A program made the translations under genes and the position numbers. Of a DNA stretch of 64,000 bases, positions 49,695-58,511 are shown piece by piece (position 1 is the stretch's first letter; the number at the start of each line of letters is the position of its first letter). The DNA comes from Terrimonas sp937888905 (GTDB lineage Bacteria; Bacteroidota; Bacteroidia; Chitinophagales; Chitinophagaceae). The stretch spans positions 173,084 through 237,083 of the forward strand of contig CALATA010000010.1 in the NCBI GenBank assembly GCA_937888905.1. Reading direction: 5' to 3'. Under the pieces are notes generated by a model. That model searched no databases. It was not told the origin of the DNA and saw only the letters and a program-made list of their open reading frames with translations.

Positions 49695-50966
49695 ATGATT
49701 AAAGCAATAACAGCAAACAGATGGAAGATGCCACCGTCGAAAAGACGTTGGCTGATCATCGCCGTGATCTTTATTGCCATCGTATTCAATTACGTGGACA
49801 GGCAGATTGTATCGATCCTGAAGCCGGTGCTCAAGACGGAGTTCAGCCTCGATGATAGCGGTTATGCTGTTATTCTGAACATATTCACCATCTGTTATGC
49901 AGTAATGTATCCGGTAACGGGATGGATGGTTGACCGCTTTGGTGCCCGGTTGGTGATGTTTTTCGGTATCATCACCTGGTCGCTTGCCTGCATAGGCGGC
50001 GGTATTTCACGCACGATCGGGCAGTTCGGTTTTTTCAGAGGATTGCTTGGCGCGGCCGAGCCGACAAATTTTCCCGCACAATTGAAAGTGGTGACGGTTT
50101 GGTTTCCCGGAAAACTCCGCGCCACGGCCAATAGCCTTTGCGTAGCGGGGAGTTCGATCGGTGCGATCATCGCTCCGCCGGTCATTGCCTGGATTGCGAT
50201 AAGTTACAGCTGGCAGACGGCTTTCATCGCCATGGGTGCTATCGGTTTACTCATCGCCATACTGTGGCGGCTGGTATACCGCGATCCGCCAAAAGATATT
50301 TTACAGGAAGCCACCGGATCAGCACCCGTTGCGGAAGAGGTTGCTTTTAAATGGAAAGATCTCTGGAAAACAAAAAGCCTCTGGGGGATTTTGCTCATAC
50401 GTTTTGTCAGCGACCCGGTCTGGTATTTCTGTTTGTTCTGGCTGCCGGGTTATCTGCAGGAACAGTCAGGTCTTACCCTCGCCCAGGTAGGGATGTTTGG
50501 ATGGATTCCTTTTTTATTCGCAGACCTGGGCGCCATCGGTACTTCGGCCTGGTCGGATAAACTGGTAAGAAAAGGTTATGCTCCCTTGCGTGCAAGAAAG
50601 ATCATGCTCACCACCGTTGCCTGCGTAAGTCCGCTTTGCGCCCTTACGCCTTACCTCAGCAGCGCCTGGTCAACCTTGCTGGTTTTCAGCATCGTGGCGA
50701 TCGCTTGTTTGAGTTGGTTATTTACCATCAGTGTAGTGGTGGCAGAGGCTTTTCCGGTGAAAAATGTAGCGAGTGTATTGGGGATTGCCGGAGGTTTCGG
50801 CGCACTGGGTGCGGTGTTGTTCAACTATTTCGTAGGACAGTTCATGGGTACATTGGGTGCTGGTAAAATATTTATGGCAATGGCTTTCCTGCATCCTATT
50901 GCCATACTAATACTCTGGACCATGGTGCGACCCGAAAAGCCATCGGCTCAAACAGCAGTGAATTAA
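49695..50966 (+). CDS. MFS transporter (ACS/hexuronate-like)
   Basis: This 423-residue, 12-helix carrier belongs to the anion:cation symporter group (ExuT/GudP-like): FNYVDRQIVSILKPVLKTEF in helix 1, GWMVDRFGARLVMFFG (the MFS A-motif), RGLLGAAEPTNFPAQLKVVTVWFP and a central charged loop. ACS carriers import sugar acids such as hexuronates, glucarate or galactonate with H+ or Na+. Nine nt after susD, so in the same unit; it should take the periplasmic product of the two exported phosphoesterases or a SusCD-delivered sugar acid into the cytosol. Confidence 0.9.
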   Translation: MIKAITANRWKMPPSKRRWLIIAVIFIAIVFNYVDRQIVSILKPVLKTEFSLDDSGYAVILNIFTICYAVMYPVTGWMVDRFGARLVMFFGIITWSLACIGGGISRTIGQFGFFRGLLGAAEPTNFPAQLKVVTVWFPGKLRATANSLCVAGSSIGAIIAPPVIAWIAISYSWQTAFIAMGAIGLLIAILWRLVYRDPPKDILQEATGSAPVAEEVAFKWKDLWKTKSLWGILLIRFVSDPVWYFCLFWLPGYLQEQSGLTLAQVGMFGWIPFLFADLGAIGTSAWSDKLVRKGYAPLRARKIMLTTVACVSPLCALTPYLSSAWSTLLVFSIVAIACLSWLFTISVVVAEAFPVKNVASVLGIAGGFGALGAVLFNYFVGQFMGTLGAGKIFMAMAFLHPIAILILWTMVRPEKPSAQTAVN

Positions 50967-50985
50967 TTTATAAAAATACGATCAG

Positions 50986-52386
50986 ATGAAAAATACAACA
51001 GTGAATACCATCACGGAGCCGGCAAGAGAGATACCGGTAAGAAAAGAAACAGATGTGCTCGTGATCGGCGGTGGCCCTTCAGGTATCATGGCCGCGCTGG
51101 CTGCAGCGGAAGACGGACTCGATGTTACGTTAATCGAAAGCAGAAGTTTTGTAGGTGGCAACCTCACCATCGGCTTGCCGATATTGGGTTTTCTCGGACA
51201 AAAAGGAAATCAGATCATCAAAGGACTGCCGCAAAAACTGATCGATCGCCTGAAAGCCGTGCAGGCTTCGAGTGAACACCGTCCCTGTCCGCTGCACATG
51301 AGCCTTACGCTGGTAGAACCGGAAGCGGTGAAGACCGTAGCGCTGCAAATGCTGACCGAAGCGAAAGTGGATGTCTTGTTTTATGCATTCTGTGCGGGCG
51401 TAGTGAAAGAAGGAGATGAACTGAAAGGTGTGATCATCGAAAGCAAAGCTGGCCGCGAAGTGATGCTGGCCAAAACGATTATCGACTGTAGTGGTGATGC
51501 CGACGTGGCTTACCGCGCGGGGGTCCCCTGCGAATACGGGAATGAACAGGGCGGCGTACAACCGCCAACCCTGATGTTCTGCCTCGGTGGTGTGGATACG
51601 GAAAAATTGCGTACCAGCGTTGCGGAAGAGCCACGTACTTATCTCACAGATTTCATACCGGCCGAATATTTCGGACAAAATAACCAGTTTGTATTGGTAG
51701 GCATGCGCAACCTCGTAAAAAAAGCCCAGGAAGACGGACTGACCTTAACAACCGAAAGAACGATCCTGATCACCGGTTTACGCAAAGGAGAAGTGTGGGT
51801 GAACATGACACGGGTGAATGGCGTAAACGGAACTGATCCCGGAAGCCTCTCGCATGGCGAGATAGAAGGCCGCAACCAGATACACGATATCCAGGAATAC
51901 CTGATTAAATATGTGCCGGGTTTTGAAAATGCTTACTTCCTCAAAACTGCACCCTTCCTCGGCATCCGCGAAACAAGACGCATAGAAGGTCAATATACCA
52001 TGACGCGTGAAGACATTATGTCCTGCCGTCATTTTGATGATGCAATCGCTGTAGCGAGTTATCCGTTGGATATCCACCATCCGCAGGGTGGTGGCTGTAC
52101 ACTGGAATGGTGTGGCGATTGTTATGATATTCCTTACCGCTCACTGATTCCGCAGCAGGTGAAAAACCTGATCGTTGCGGGACGTTGCATTTCCACTACC
52201 CATGAAGCGATGTCTGCCATCCGCGTGATGGCGCCCTGCATGGCCATGGGCGAAGCAGCTGGCCGCGCGGCGAAGATGGCGATCCGCGAAGGGGTTCAAC
52301 CGGCAGATATCGATGTGAAGAAATTGCAGGAAGAGCTGAGAGAGAAGGGCGCTTATTTGAGACAAGGCGTAAGGGAGAAGGTGTAA
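50986..52386 (+). CDS. FAD-dependent oxidoreductase (PF12831-type)
   Basis: This 466-residue flavoprotein without signal peptide has the dinucleotide loop DVLVIGGGPSGIMAALAAAEDG (about 24-45), TLIESRSFVGGNLTIGLP, a sugar/acid-binding middle region, TSAxHEAM-like STTHEAMSAIRVMAPCMAMGEAAG C-terminus which is the family's hallmark, and HHPQGGGCTLEWCGDCYDIPYR with a Cys group. Such enzymes in PULs oxidise or dehydrogenate sugar-related compounds. The actual reaction is unknown. It is followed by a repeat tract that splits the run. Confidence 0.88.
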   Translation: MKNTTVNTITEPAREIPVRKETDVLVIGGGPSGIMAALAAAEDGLDVTLIESRSFVGGNLTIGLPILGFLGQKGNQIIKGLPQKLIDRLKAVQASSEHRPCPLHMSLTLVEPEAVKTVALQMLTEAKVDVLFYAFCAGVVKEGDELKGVIIESKAGREVMLAKTIIDCSGDADVAYRAGVPCEYGNEQGGVQPPTLMFCLGGVDTEKLRTSVAEEPRTYLTDFIPAEYFGQNNQFVLVGMRNLVKKAQEDGLTLTTERTILITGLRKGEVWVNMTRVNGVNGTDPGSLSHGEIEGRNQIHDIQEYLIKYVPGFENAYFLKTAPFLGIRETRRIEGQYTMTREDIMSCRHFDDAIAVASYPLDIHHPQGGGCTLEWCGDCYDIPYRSLIPQQVKNLIVAGRCISTTHEAMSAIRVMAPCMAMGEAAGRAAKMAIREGVQPADIDVKKLQEELREKGAYLRQGVREKV

Positions 52387-52508
52387 GGTATTAGGTAATA
52401 GGTAATAAGTATTAGGTATTAGGTTGTGTTTACCATTCACGATTGACGATTCACGATTCACGATTCACGATTGACCATTGACGATTGACGATTCACAATT
52501 CACGCGAT
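52384..52508. repeat. Heptamer tandem repeat array inside the Sus-like run
   Basis: TAGGTAA and TAAGTAT units are followed by about nine tandem copies of a 7-nt unit (ACGATTC, ACGATTG, ACCATTG), together about 120 bp, in exact frame of seven with few changes. It directly follows a stop and ends 2 nt before the next start codon, so it is the sole content of this gap. Confidence 0.85.
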
Positions 52509-53423
52509 ATGTGTTCAACCAGAAGAAATTTTATCAAAGGCCTGAGCGCCGCTGCATTATTGCCCGTGCTGCCATCGTTTGGGGCAAATACAGGAGATGA
52601 TAAACAGGAAAAATATCATCGCTTACTCACGGCCAACATCCGCGTGGCCCTGGACGAAGACCTGGCAAAAGGTGTGGGATGGCCGCAACGTAAAGACATT
52701 TGTTTACAAATTATAAAAAACAAAAAGCCGGATATCATTGCCTTGCAGGAAGTGCTGAAAGTGCAGGCAGAAGATTTCCGTCAATATTTTAAAAACTTTC
52801 AACTGCTCGGATTTGATGGCCCCGAAATGGATGAACATACTACGGGCTATCACGGTATCGCTAAAAATCCCATTCTTTTTTCCCGCGAAAGATATGAACT
52901 GCTCGGCGCCGGTACTTACTGGCTTTCCGAAACTCCATTAATTGCGGGCAGTAAATCATGGGACACCGCGAGAGCCAGGCATGCCAACTGGGTGCGCCTG
53001 CGCGAACGCAATACCGGCAGAGAATTCAGGGTGGTGAACCTGCATCTCGATCACGTCTCCGAAAATGCAAAGATCCGGCAACTGAAAATGGTGGTGGAGG
53101 AAAGCGCGCAATATCAGCCCGGTTTTCCCCAGCTACTCGCCGGCGATTTCAATGCACGCCGTGAGAGTGAGGTATTTGCGTCTATAAAAACCGCGGCCTG
53201 GAAAGAAGCGTATGAAACCATTCACGGAGAAGCAGAAGCCGGATATACTACCCATGAATTCAACGGAGAAAATTATCCCAAAGGAGCTTCAAAGGGCCGT
53301 ATCGATTTTATATGGTATCGTGGAAAAGTGAAGCCCGTTGCCGCAGGCATCATTAAAGACTCCGTCGATGGTAAGTATCCGAGCGATCATTATTTTTTAC
53401 AAACCGATCTGATTATCGAATAA
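52509..53423 (+). CDS. Exported endonuclease/exonuclease/phosphatase family protein
   Basis: This 304-residue protein of the EEP fold has a Tat-like signal (STRRNFIKGLSAAALLPVLPSFGA) and metal/catalytic motifs IIALQEVL (Glu), NLHLDHVS (His), LAGDFNAR (Asp/Asn) and YPSDHYF (Asp-His). EEP enzymes cleave phosphodiesters or remove phosphate from inositol phosphates, sphingomyelin, nucleic acids and others; this group resembles the sphingomyelinase/inositol-phosphatase-like exported type. ATG at 52509 is chosen, since a start 8 codons earlier lies in the repeat. It is followed 7 nt later by a metallophosphoesterase. Confidence 0.87.
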   Translation: MCSTRRNFIKGLSAAALLPVLPSFGANTGDDKQEKYHRLLTANIRVALDEDLAKGVGWPQRKDICLQIIKNKKPDIIALQEVLKVQAEDFRQYFKNFQLLGFDGPEMDEHTTGYHGIAKNPILFSRERYELLGAGTYWLSETPLIAGSKSWDTARARHANWVRLRERNTGREFRVVNLHLDHVSENAKIRQLKMVVEESAQYQPGFPQLLAGDFNARRESEVFASIKTAAWKEAYETIHGEAEAGYTTHEFNGENYPKGASKGRIDFIWYRGKVKPVAAGIIKDSVDGKYPSDHYFLQTDLIIE

Positions 53424-53430
53424 GCAGTAT

Positions 53431-54540
53431 ATGAAAACAAAAAAACTAAGCTGGCTCTTGTTGTTGTTGCTTACCGGCAATCTTCTTTTTGCACAGGAGA
53501 AATACAACAAACCTGCGCTGGAACAAAAAGGATCATGGTCCATGATCATGATCCCCGATATCCAGAACTATGTTAAATGGAACCGTAACCAGCCCGTGCT
53601 CGACATGATGATGGCCTGGATCGAGGACAATATCGATACGCTCAACATCAAAATGGTGGTTTGCACCGGCGACCTCGTAGAACAAAATGATATCATCAAC
53701 AGGGGGGAAGATGGCGATCAGTCTGCCCAACGTCAATGGGAAACATCAGCGCGCGCATTTTCCCGTCTCGACGGCAAAGTTCCCTATATCACGGCTACCG
53801 GCAATCATGATTACAGCATCGATCGCCAGGGCAACCGGAATACAAGGTTCAACGATTTTTTTTCCATTGATAAAAACTGGCAGAACCGTAAACTGATTGT
53901 GCAGAACACGACCAATGAAGCCGGTCGGCCGACGATTGAGAATTCCGCCTACGAACTGAAGTCGATGAATGGAAAGGATTATCTCTTTATCACCGTTGAG
54001 TTTGGTCCGCGCGATACGGTGCTGGCCTGGGCGCGACGGGTAGCGGAGATGAAACAATACAAAGATCATCGTATCGTATTGCTCACACACGCATTCCTCA
54101 GCGAGAAGGATCAGCGCACATCCGGTGAAATCCGCTGGATCGTCTACGAACCTTTTTCCATCGATAATAAAATCCAGAAGTCTGAGCGCATCAAAATGCC
54201 CTTTGCCAACAATGGCACACAGATATGGGAAAAATTGGTGCAACCCGCTTCGAATATTGAAATGGTCCTTTGCGGACACATCTCAGGTGAAGGTTACCGG
54301 CAGGATAAAAATGGCTCCGGTAAAACCGTACACCAGGTATTGTTCGACGCACAATCGATGGGTGGTGGTCACCGCAATGGGAATGGTGGAGATGGCTGGC
54401 TCCGCATCTTCGAATTTTTCCCCGATGGTAAAACTGTAAAGGTAAAAACCTTTTCACCCTTGTTTGCTATCTCACCTTCCACACAATCACTTGCCTGGAA
54501 GAAAGATGTGCGCAATGAGTTTACGATGAAGTTGGACTGA
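53431..54540 (+). CDS. Exported calcineurin-type metallophosphoesterase
   Basis: This 369-residue protein has a signal peptide (WLLLLLLTGNLLFAQ) and the binuclear-metal motifs in order: DIQNYV (Asp; the usual DxH is DxQ), CTGDLVEQND (GDxx), ATGNHDYS (GNHD), LTHAFLS (His) and GHISGEG (GHxxG). It would hydrolyse phosphomono- or diesters in the periplasm. The pairing with an EEP enzyme of a different fold suggests two sequential cuts of one phosphate linkage. Confidence 0.88.
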   Translation: MKTKKLSWLLLLLLTGNLLFAQEKYNKPALEQKGSWSMIMIPDIQNYVKWNRNQPVLDMMMAWIEDNIDTLNIKMVVCTGDLVEQNDIINRGEDGDQSAQRQWETSARAFSRLDGKVPYITATGNHDYSIDRQGNRNTRFNDFFSIDKNWQNRKLIVQNTTNEAGRPTIENSAYELKSMNGKDYLFITVEFGPRDTVLAWARRVAEMKQYKDHRIVLLTHAFLSEKDQRTSGEIRWIVYEPFSIDNKIQKSERIKMPFANNGTQIWEKLVQPASNIEMVLCGHISGEGYRQDKNGSGKTVHQVLFDAQSMGGGHRNGNGGDGWLRIFEFFPDGKTVKVKTFSPLFAISPSTQSLAWKKDVRNEFTMKLD

Positions 54541-54578
54541 CCGGTCCGCCTAAGGCTGATTATTTTTTTAAATATTTA

Positions 54579-55595
54579 ATGAGAAATATGCGAGTACTTG
54601 TAACTGCCCCTTATCATGAAAAAGGATTGTTTGATGTGAAGCAGGGGCTGGGTGAGGTGATCTATCGTCCCTGGAAAGAAAATGGCCGTGCCTACAACGA
54701 AGAAGAATTGCTGGCACTTTTATACGAAACCGAAGCAGAAGCACTCATCACGGAACACGATCATGTAACTGCCACGGTGATCAATAAAAATGCACATCTC
54801 CAGTTTATCGGCGTATGCCGCGGTACCCCCTCCAATGTGGCGCTCGAAGCTGCAAGCGCGCACGGCATCCCTGTATTTTATACGCCGGCAAGAAATGCGC
54901 AGGCTGTAGCAGAATTGTTTATTGCCAACGTAATCACTTTTCTCCGCCGCACCCTGCCCGCTATACAATGGTTGAAAGACCGCCAGTGGGATCATGGTGC
55001 ACATACTTCTTACCTGCAATTCAAAGGCAATGAGCTCGCCGGAAAAAAGATCGGCATGGTAGGCTTTGGAGCGATCGGGCAGTTGATTGCACGCATGGTG
55101 GAACATTATCCCTGCCGCATCGCTTTCTATGATCCGTTTGTAGAAGCCGGCGCCTTTCCCGGTTATGAAAAAATGAATCTCGAAGAGCTCTTCAGCACTT
55201 GTGATATCGTTTCCATACACCTGCCTGTAACAGCTGATACCAAAGGAATGGTGGATGCCCACCTGCTGCAACGGATGAAACCCGATGCCTTGTTTGTGAA
55301 TACAGCAAGGGCGGTAGTGGTGAACCGGGAAGACCTCTACGAAGTATTGTCAACCGGCGCTATCCAGGGAGCCATCCTGGATGTATTTGACAATGAGCCG
55401 CCGGATGAGCTCGACTATAAGATCATCGATCTCCCCAATGTACTTGCAACGCCGCATATTGCAGGTGCCACGCATGAAGTGGAAGATCATCACGTTGATA
55501 TCCTGAATGAAGTACTGGAAAACTGGTTTGTGCATAAACAACACAGCGCGCTTCGCCTCGCCAATCGCGACATTTTATCCAGCTACATTCAGTAA
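54579..55595 (+). CDS. D-isomer-specific 2-hydroxyacid dehydrogenase
   Basis: This 338-residue cytosolic enzyme has the NAD-binding loop MVGFGAIGQLIARM, an Asp after strand 2 (AFYDPF), and the catalytic Arg (FVNTARAVVVNREDLY), Glu (DVFDNEPPDELDY) and His (LATPHIAGATHEVEDHH). It oxidises or reduces a 2-hydroxy/2-keto acid, similar to phosphoglycerate or glyoxylate/erythronate-type dehydrogenases. In this setting a sugar acid or its phosphate is a likely substrate. Confidence 0.9.
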   Translation: MRNMRVLVTAPYHEKGLFDVKQGLGEVIYRPWKENGRAYNEEELLALLYETEAEALITEHDHVTATVINKNAHLQFIGVCRGTPSNVALEAASAHGIPVFYTPARNAQAVAELFIANVITFLRRTLPAIQWLKDRQWDHGAHTSYLQFKGNELAGKKIGMVGFGAIGQLIARMVEHYPCRIAFYDPFVEAGAFPGYEKMNLEELFSTCDIVSIHLPVTADTKGMVDAHLLQRMKPDALFVNTARAVVVNREDLYEVLSTGAIQGAILDVFDNEPPDELDYKIIDLPNVLATPHIAGATHEVEDHHVDILNEVLENWFVHKQHSALRLANRDILSSYIQ

Positions 55596-55607
55596 TAAAA
55601 TTTTTAT

Positions 55608-57065
55608 ATGCAAAAACAGGAAGCATACCTGGTATTGGATATCGGTACAGGAAATGTAAGGTCCGCCGTAGTTACCCCGTCGGGAAAAATATTGGGCGTG
55701 GCACGCGCAGATATCCGTTACTACCGCGATGAACATTATCCCGAATCGATTTATTTCGAGCCGGCTGAATTGTGGCAGCAATTGCAATCACTGACGCGCG
55801 AAGCGCTGGAACAGGCAGGACCGGTGGTGCTGAAAGCCGCTACCACCACCAGCCAACGTGAAGGAATTGTGTTGATTGATCATTCAGGCAAAGCGCTCAT
55901 TGGTTTGCCCAACATCGATCATCGCGGTCGCGAATGGGAAGATCATTTCCCCGATAAAAGCCGCATCTATCAATTAAGCGGACGTTACCCTACTTCTTTG
56001 TTCTCTGCGTATAAATTGGTAGGTGTACGGGAGAAAAGAGCGGCAATATGGAAGGATACCGCGTTTTTTCTCAGTATCAGCGACTGGGCAGCCTGGGAGT
56101 TGAGTGGCATAGCCGTATATGAACATTCACAGGCATCAGAAACATTATTGTATGATGTAGCAACCGGGCAGTGGAGTGCCGAACTGGCAACGATGTTTGA
56201 CATCGACCAAAGAATGTTGCCAGCATTGAGTTTGTCAGGATCGGTGGTAGGAAAAATAAAAACCGGTGTGGCGACTGCCTGGGGTATCGATACAGACATG
56301 CAGATCGTGACCGGCGGTGGAGATACGCAGATGGCCATCAAAAGCACCGGTCCTTCGGTTGGCGACGTGGTGATCGTATCCGGCACCACCACGCCCGTAG
56401 TGAAACTCGAAGGGACATATATAACGGATAAGCAGGAACGTACCTGGACAAGTCGCGACATTGAGAACGGGCGCTTTGTATTTGAAGCCAATGCCGGTGT
56501 AACAGGCCTGAATTATCAGCGATTGAAAGAAGTATTTTATCCGAATGAAGGGTATGAAGTAATCGAACAGGAGTTACAGGCGTGTACGTACACACAATGT
56601 GTTGCATCGTTAGGCTCGTTGGTGGCTGGCGATAAAAAGCCTGTTATTCGCGGAGGATTTTTGTTCCCCGTTCCCGTTGCACATGAATTGACAAGAGGCA
56701 GTTTTGTATGGGCAATCCTGATGGATATTGCATTCTCCATAGCAGAAAATTATAAAGTACTGGCTGATGTGTCAGGACATGAAGCGGCACATATCTGGGC
56801 ATGTGGCGGAGGATTGCAAAGCAAAACATTGCGTGCAATGATCGCTGCCATCACGGGTAAAGAGGTGAGAGTGAAAGCCGGTTTTGAACAGGCGTCTGTT
56901 GCGGGGGCAGCCCTGCTCTGCAATGAAGCGTTGCAGGTATCATCGCATCAACCGGAAAATGAAAAAATAGACAGTATTCTCCCGGATTACCAGGAGACGG
57001 AAAAAAACCGTTCTTTCTATCAGCAATGGAAAGAAGCGCGTGAACAATGCCGCGCCATCAGTTAA
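55608..57065 (+). CDS. FGGY family carbohydrate kinase (LsrK/autoinducer-2-kinase-like)
   Basis: This 485-residue sugar kinase has the ATP phosphate motif LVLDIGTGNVRSAVV, a segment ATTTSQREGIVLIDHSG, similar to the LsrK group, the catalytic Asp in NIDHRGREWEDHF or GGGDTQMA region, and ACGGGLQSKTLRAMIAA as the adenosine motif. FGGY kinases phosphorylate the terminal hydroxyl of a polyol, pentulose, hexulose or DPD-type C5. No lsr transport genes accompany it, so a role in quorum signalling is unlikely; the partner kinase follows 7 nt later. Confidence 0.88.
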   Translation: MQKQEAYLVLDIGTGNVRSAVVTPSGKILGVARADIRYYRDEHYPESIYFEPAELWQQLQSLTREALEQAGPVVLKAATTTSQREGIVLIDHSGKALIGLPNIDHRGREWEDHFPDKSRIYQLSGRYPTSLFSAYKLVGVREKRAAIWKDTAFFLSISDWAAWELSGIAVYEHSQASETLLYDVATGQWSAELATMFDIDQRMLPALSLSGSVVGKIKTGVATAWGIDTDMQIVTGGGDTQMAIKSTGPSVGDVVIVSGTTTPVVKLEGTYITDKQERTWTSRDIENGRFVFEANAGVTGLNYQRLKEVFYPNEGYEVIEQELQACTYTQCVASLGSLVAGDKKPVIRGGFLFPVPVAHELTRGSFVWAILMDIAFSIAENYKVLADVSGHEAAHIWACGGGLQSKTLRAMIAAITGKEVRVKAGFEQASVAGAALLCNEALQVSSHQPENEKIDSILPDYQETEKNRSFYQQWKEAREQCRAIS

Positions 57066-57072
57066 ATAAAAC

Positions 57073-58509
57073 ATGAACAGTTTGTATTTTATCGGAATAG
57101 ATATCGGCACGCAGGGTGCGCGGGTAGTGATATTGGATGAAACAGGCAATCAGCACGCCGCTGCAGAAGAAGTTTTTCAACTAAGCGGGCGCTCGCGTGA
57201 AGAACAATCGCCGGTGGAATGGTGGGAAAGTTGTCAACGGCTGGTACCGGCTGCGCTGGCGCAATTGCCTGATCCGCAACAAGTGAAAGCCATCGCTGTT
57301 ACGTCGACATCGGGTACCATCATTCCCATCGATAAACAATACAACCCGCTTCATCCCGCGATCATGTACAGCGATCCGCGATCGGCGGAAGAAGCGAAGC
57401 GCTGTAAAGACGTTGCGGAGCGAAGCAATGTAAAAGGCTACAAGGCCTTTAATGCATCGAGCGGACTGCCGAAGATGTGTTGGTATCTGCATCATTTCCC
57501 TGAAAAAAAAGAACAACTCCATCAATTCATTCACGCCGCCGATTTTATCAACGGGCGGCTGAGTGGTATTTATGAAGTGACGGATTATACGAACGCGATG
57601 AAGTCGGGTTATGATTTGCACAATAATAGCTGGCCCGCATATATCACCGAAGAATTAGGAATACGTCCCTTGTGGTTGCAAAAAGTAAGGCCGTCGGGTG
57701 AACCGGTAGCCTTTATCCTTCCTGAGTTGGCAAAACAGTGGGGGCTGAAAGCGGATGTGGTAATCACCACCGGTATAACGGACGGATGTGCGTCACAGGT
57801 AGCCTCCGGTGCGGTGAGTCCGGGTCAATGGAATACCACTATCGGTACGACACTGGTGATAAAAGGTGTAACGGCCACAGAACTGATCGATGCGTCGGGA
57901 GCCATCTATAATCATCGTCACCCATCGGGTTACTGGATGCCGGGCGGGGCAAGTAACACGGGTGCAGACTGGGTGAGTAGTTTATTTGAAGGACAGGACC
58001 TGAATGAACTGGGAAAAAAAGCCGGACAGTTGTTGCCGGTGGAGGCGATGGCATGGCCATTGCTGCAACGGGGAGAGCGGTTCCCGTTTGTGGCACCCGG
58101 GGCGCGGGGCTTCTGGCCCGATGATCAACCGGCGGAACTTATCTTTGCGGCCTGTATGGAAGGTGTGGCGTTCATCGAGCGGTATGCCTACTTACAAATC
58201 AAACGCTTGTCGGGAGAAAAAATTGACAATATATTTTCGGCGGGTGGCGGAAGCAACAGTGATACCTGGTTGCGCATACGCAGTGCGGTGCTCAACAAAC
58301 CGGTGAAGAAAATGAAAAATGTAACAGGCGCTGCGGGCGCGGCTGTACTGGCGGCATCGAAAACACACTTCCGGTCGCTGGAAGAAGCCGCCGCCAGGAT
58401 GGTGCATCCTGAATTGACGGTAGAGCCAGACCCGGCGCTGATAGAACCGTATAGAAAAAAATATCAGTTGTTTATCGACGAATTGACTAAAAGAAAAATA
58501 CTGCCCTAA
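57073..58509 (+). CDS. FGGY family carbohydrate kinase (ribulokinase/xylulokinase-like)
   Basis: This 478-residue kinase is a second, distinct FGGY member: FIGIDIGTQGARVVILDETG at the front, AVTSTSGTIIPID, a TTGITDGCASQVASGAV segment with the general base Asp, and SAGGGSNSDTWLRIRSAVL at the end. It resembles D-ribulose/xylulose-type kinases. Two FGGY kinases side by side suggest that two related polyols, or two positions, are phosphorylated. The stop is 2 nt before the next start. Confidence 0.9.
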   Translation: MNSLYFIGIDIGTQGARVVILDETGNQHAAAEEVFQLSGRSREEQSPVEWWESCQRLVPAALAQLPDPQQVKAIAVTSTSGTIIPIDKQYNPLHPAIMYSDPRSAEEAKRCKDVAERSNVKGYKAFNASSGLPKMCWYLHHFPEKKEQLHQFIHAADFINGRLSGIYEVTDYTNAMKSGYDLHNNSWPAYITEELGIRPLWLQKVRPSGEPVAFILPELAKQWGLKADVVITTGITDGCASQVASGAVSPGQWNTTIGTTLVIKGVTATELIDASGAIYNHRHPSGYWMPGGASNTGADWVSSLFEGQDLNELGKKAGQLLPVEAMAWPLLQRGERFPFVAPGARGFWPDDQPAELIFAACMEGVAFIERYAYLQIKRLSGEKIDNIFSAGGGSNSDTWLRIRSAVLNKPVKKMKNVTGAAGAAVLAASKTHFRSLEEAAARMVHPELTVEPDPALIEPYRKKYQLFIDELTKRKILP

Positions 58510-58511
58510 AT

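Noticed and set aside
55608..57065. Quorum-sensing (lsr) system because of the LsrK-like kinase
   Set aside because: No LsrB/ACD transporter, LsrR, LsrF or LsrG is present; the gene lies in a Sus-type catabolic run.
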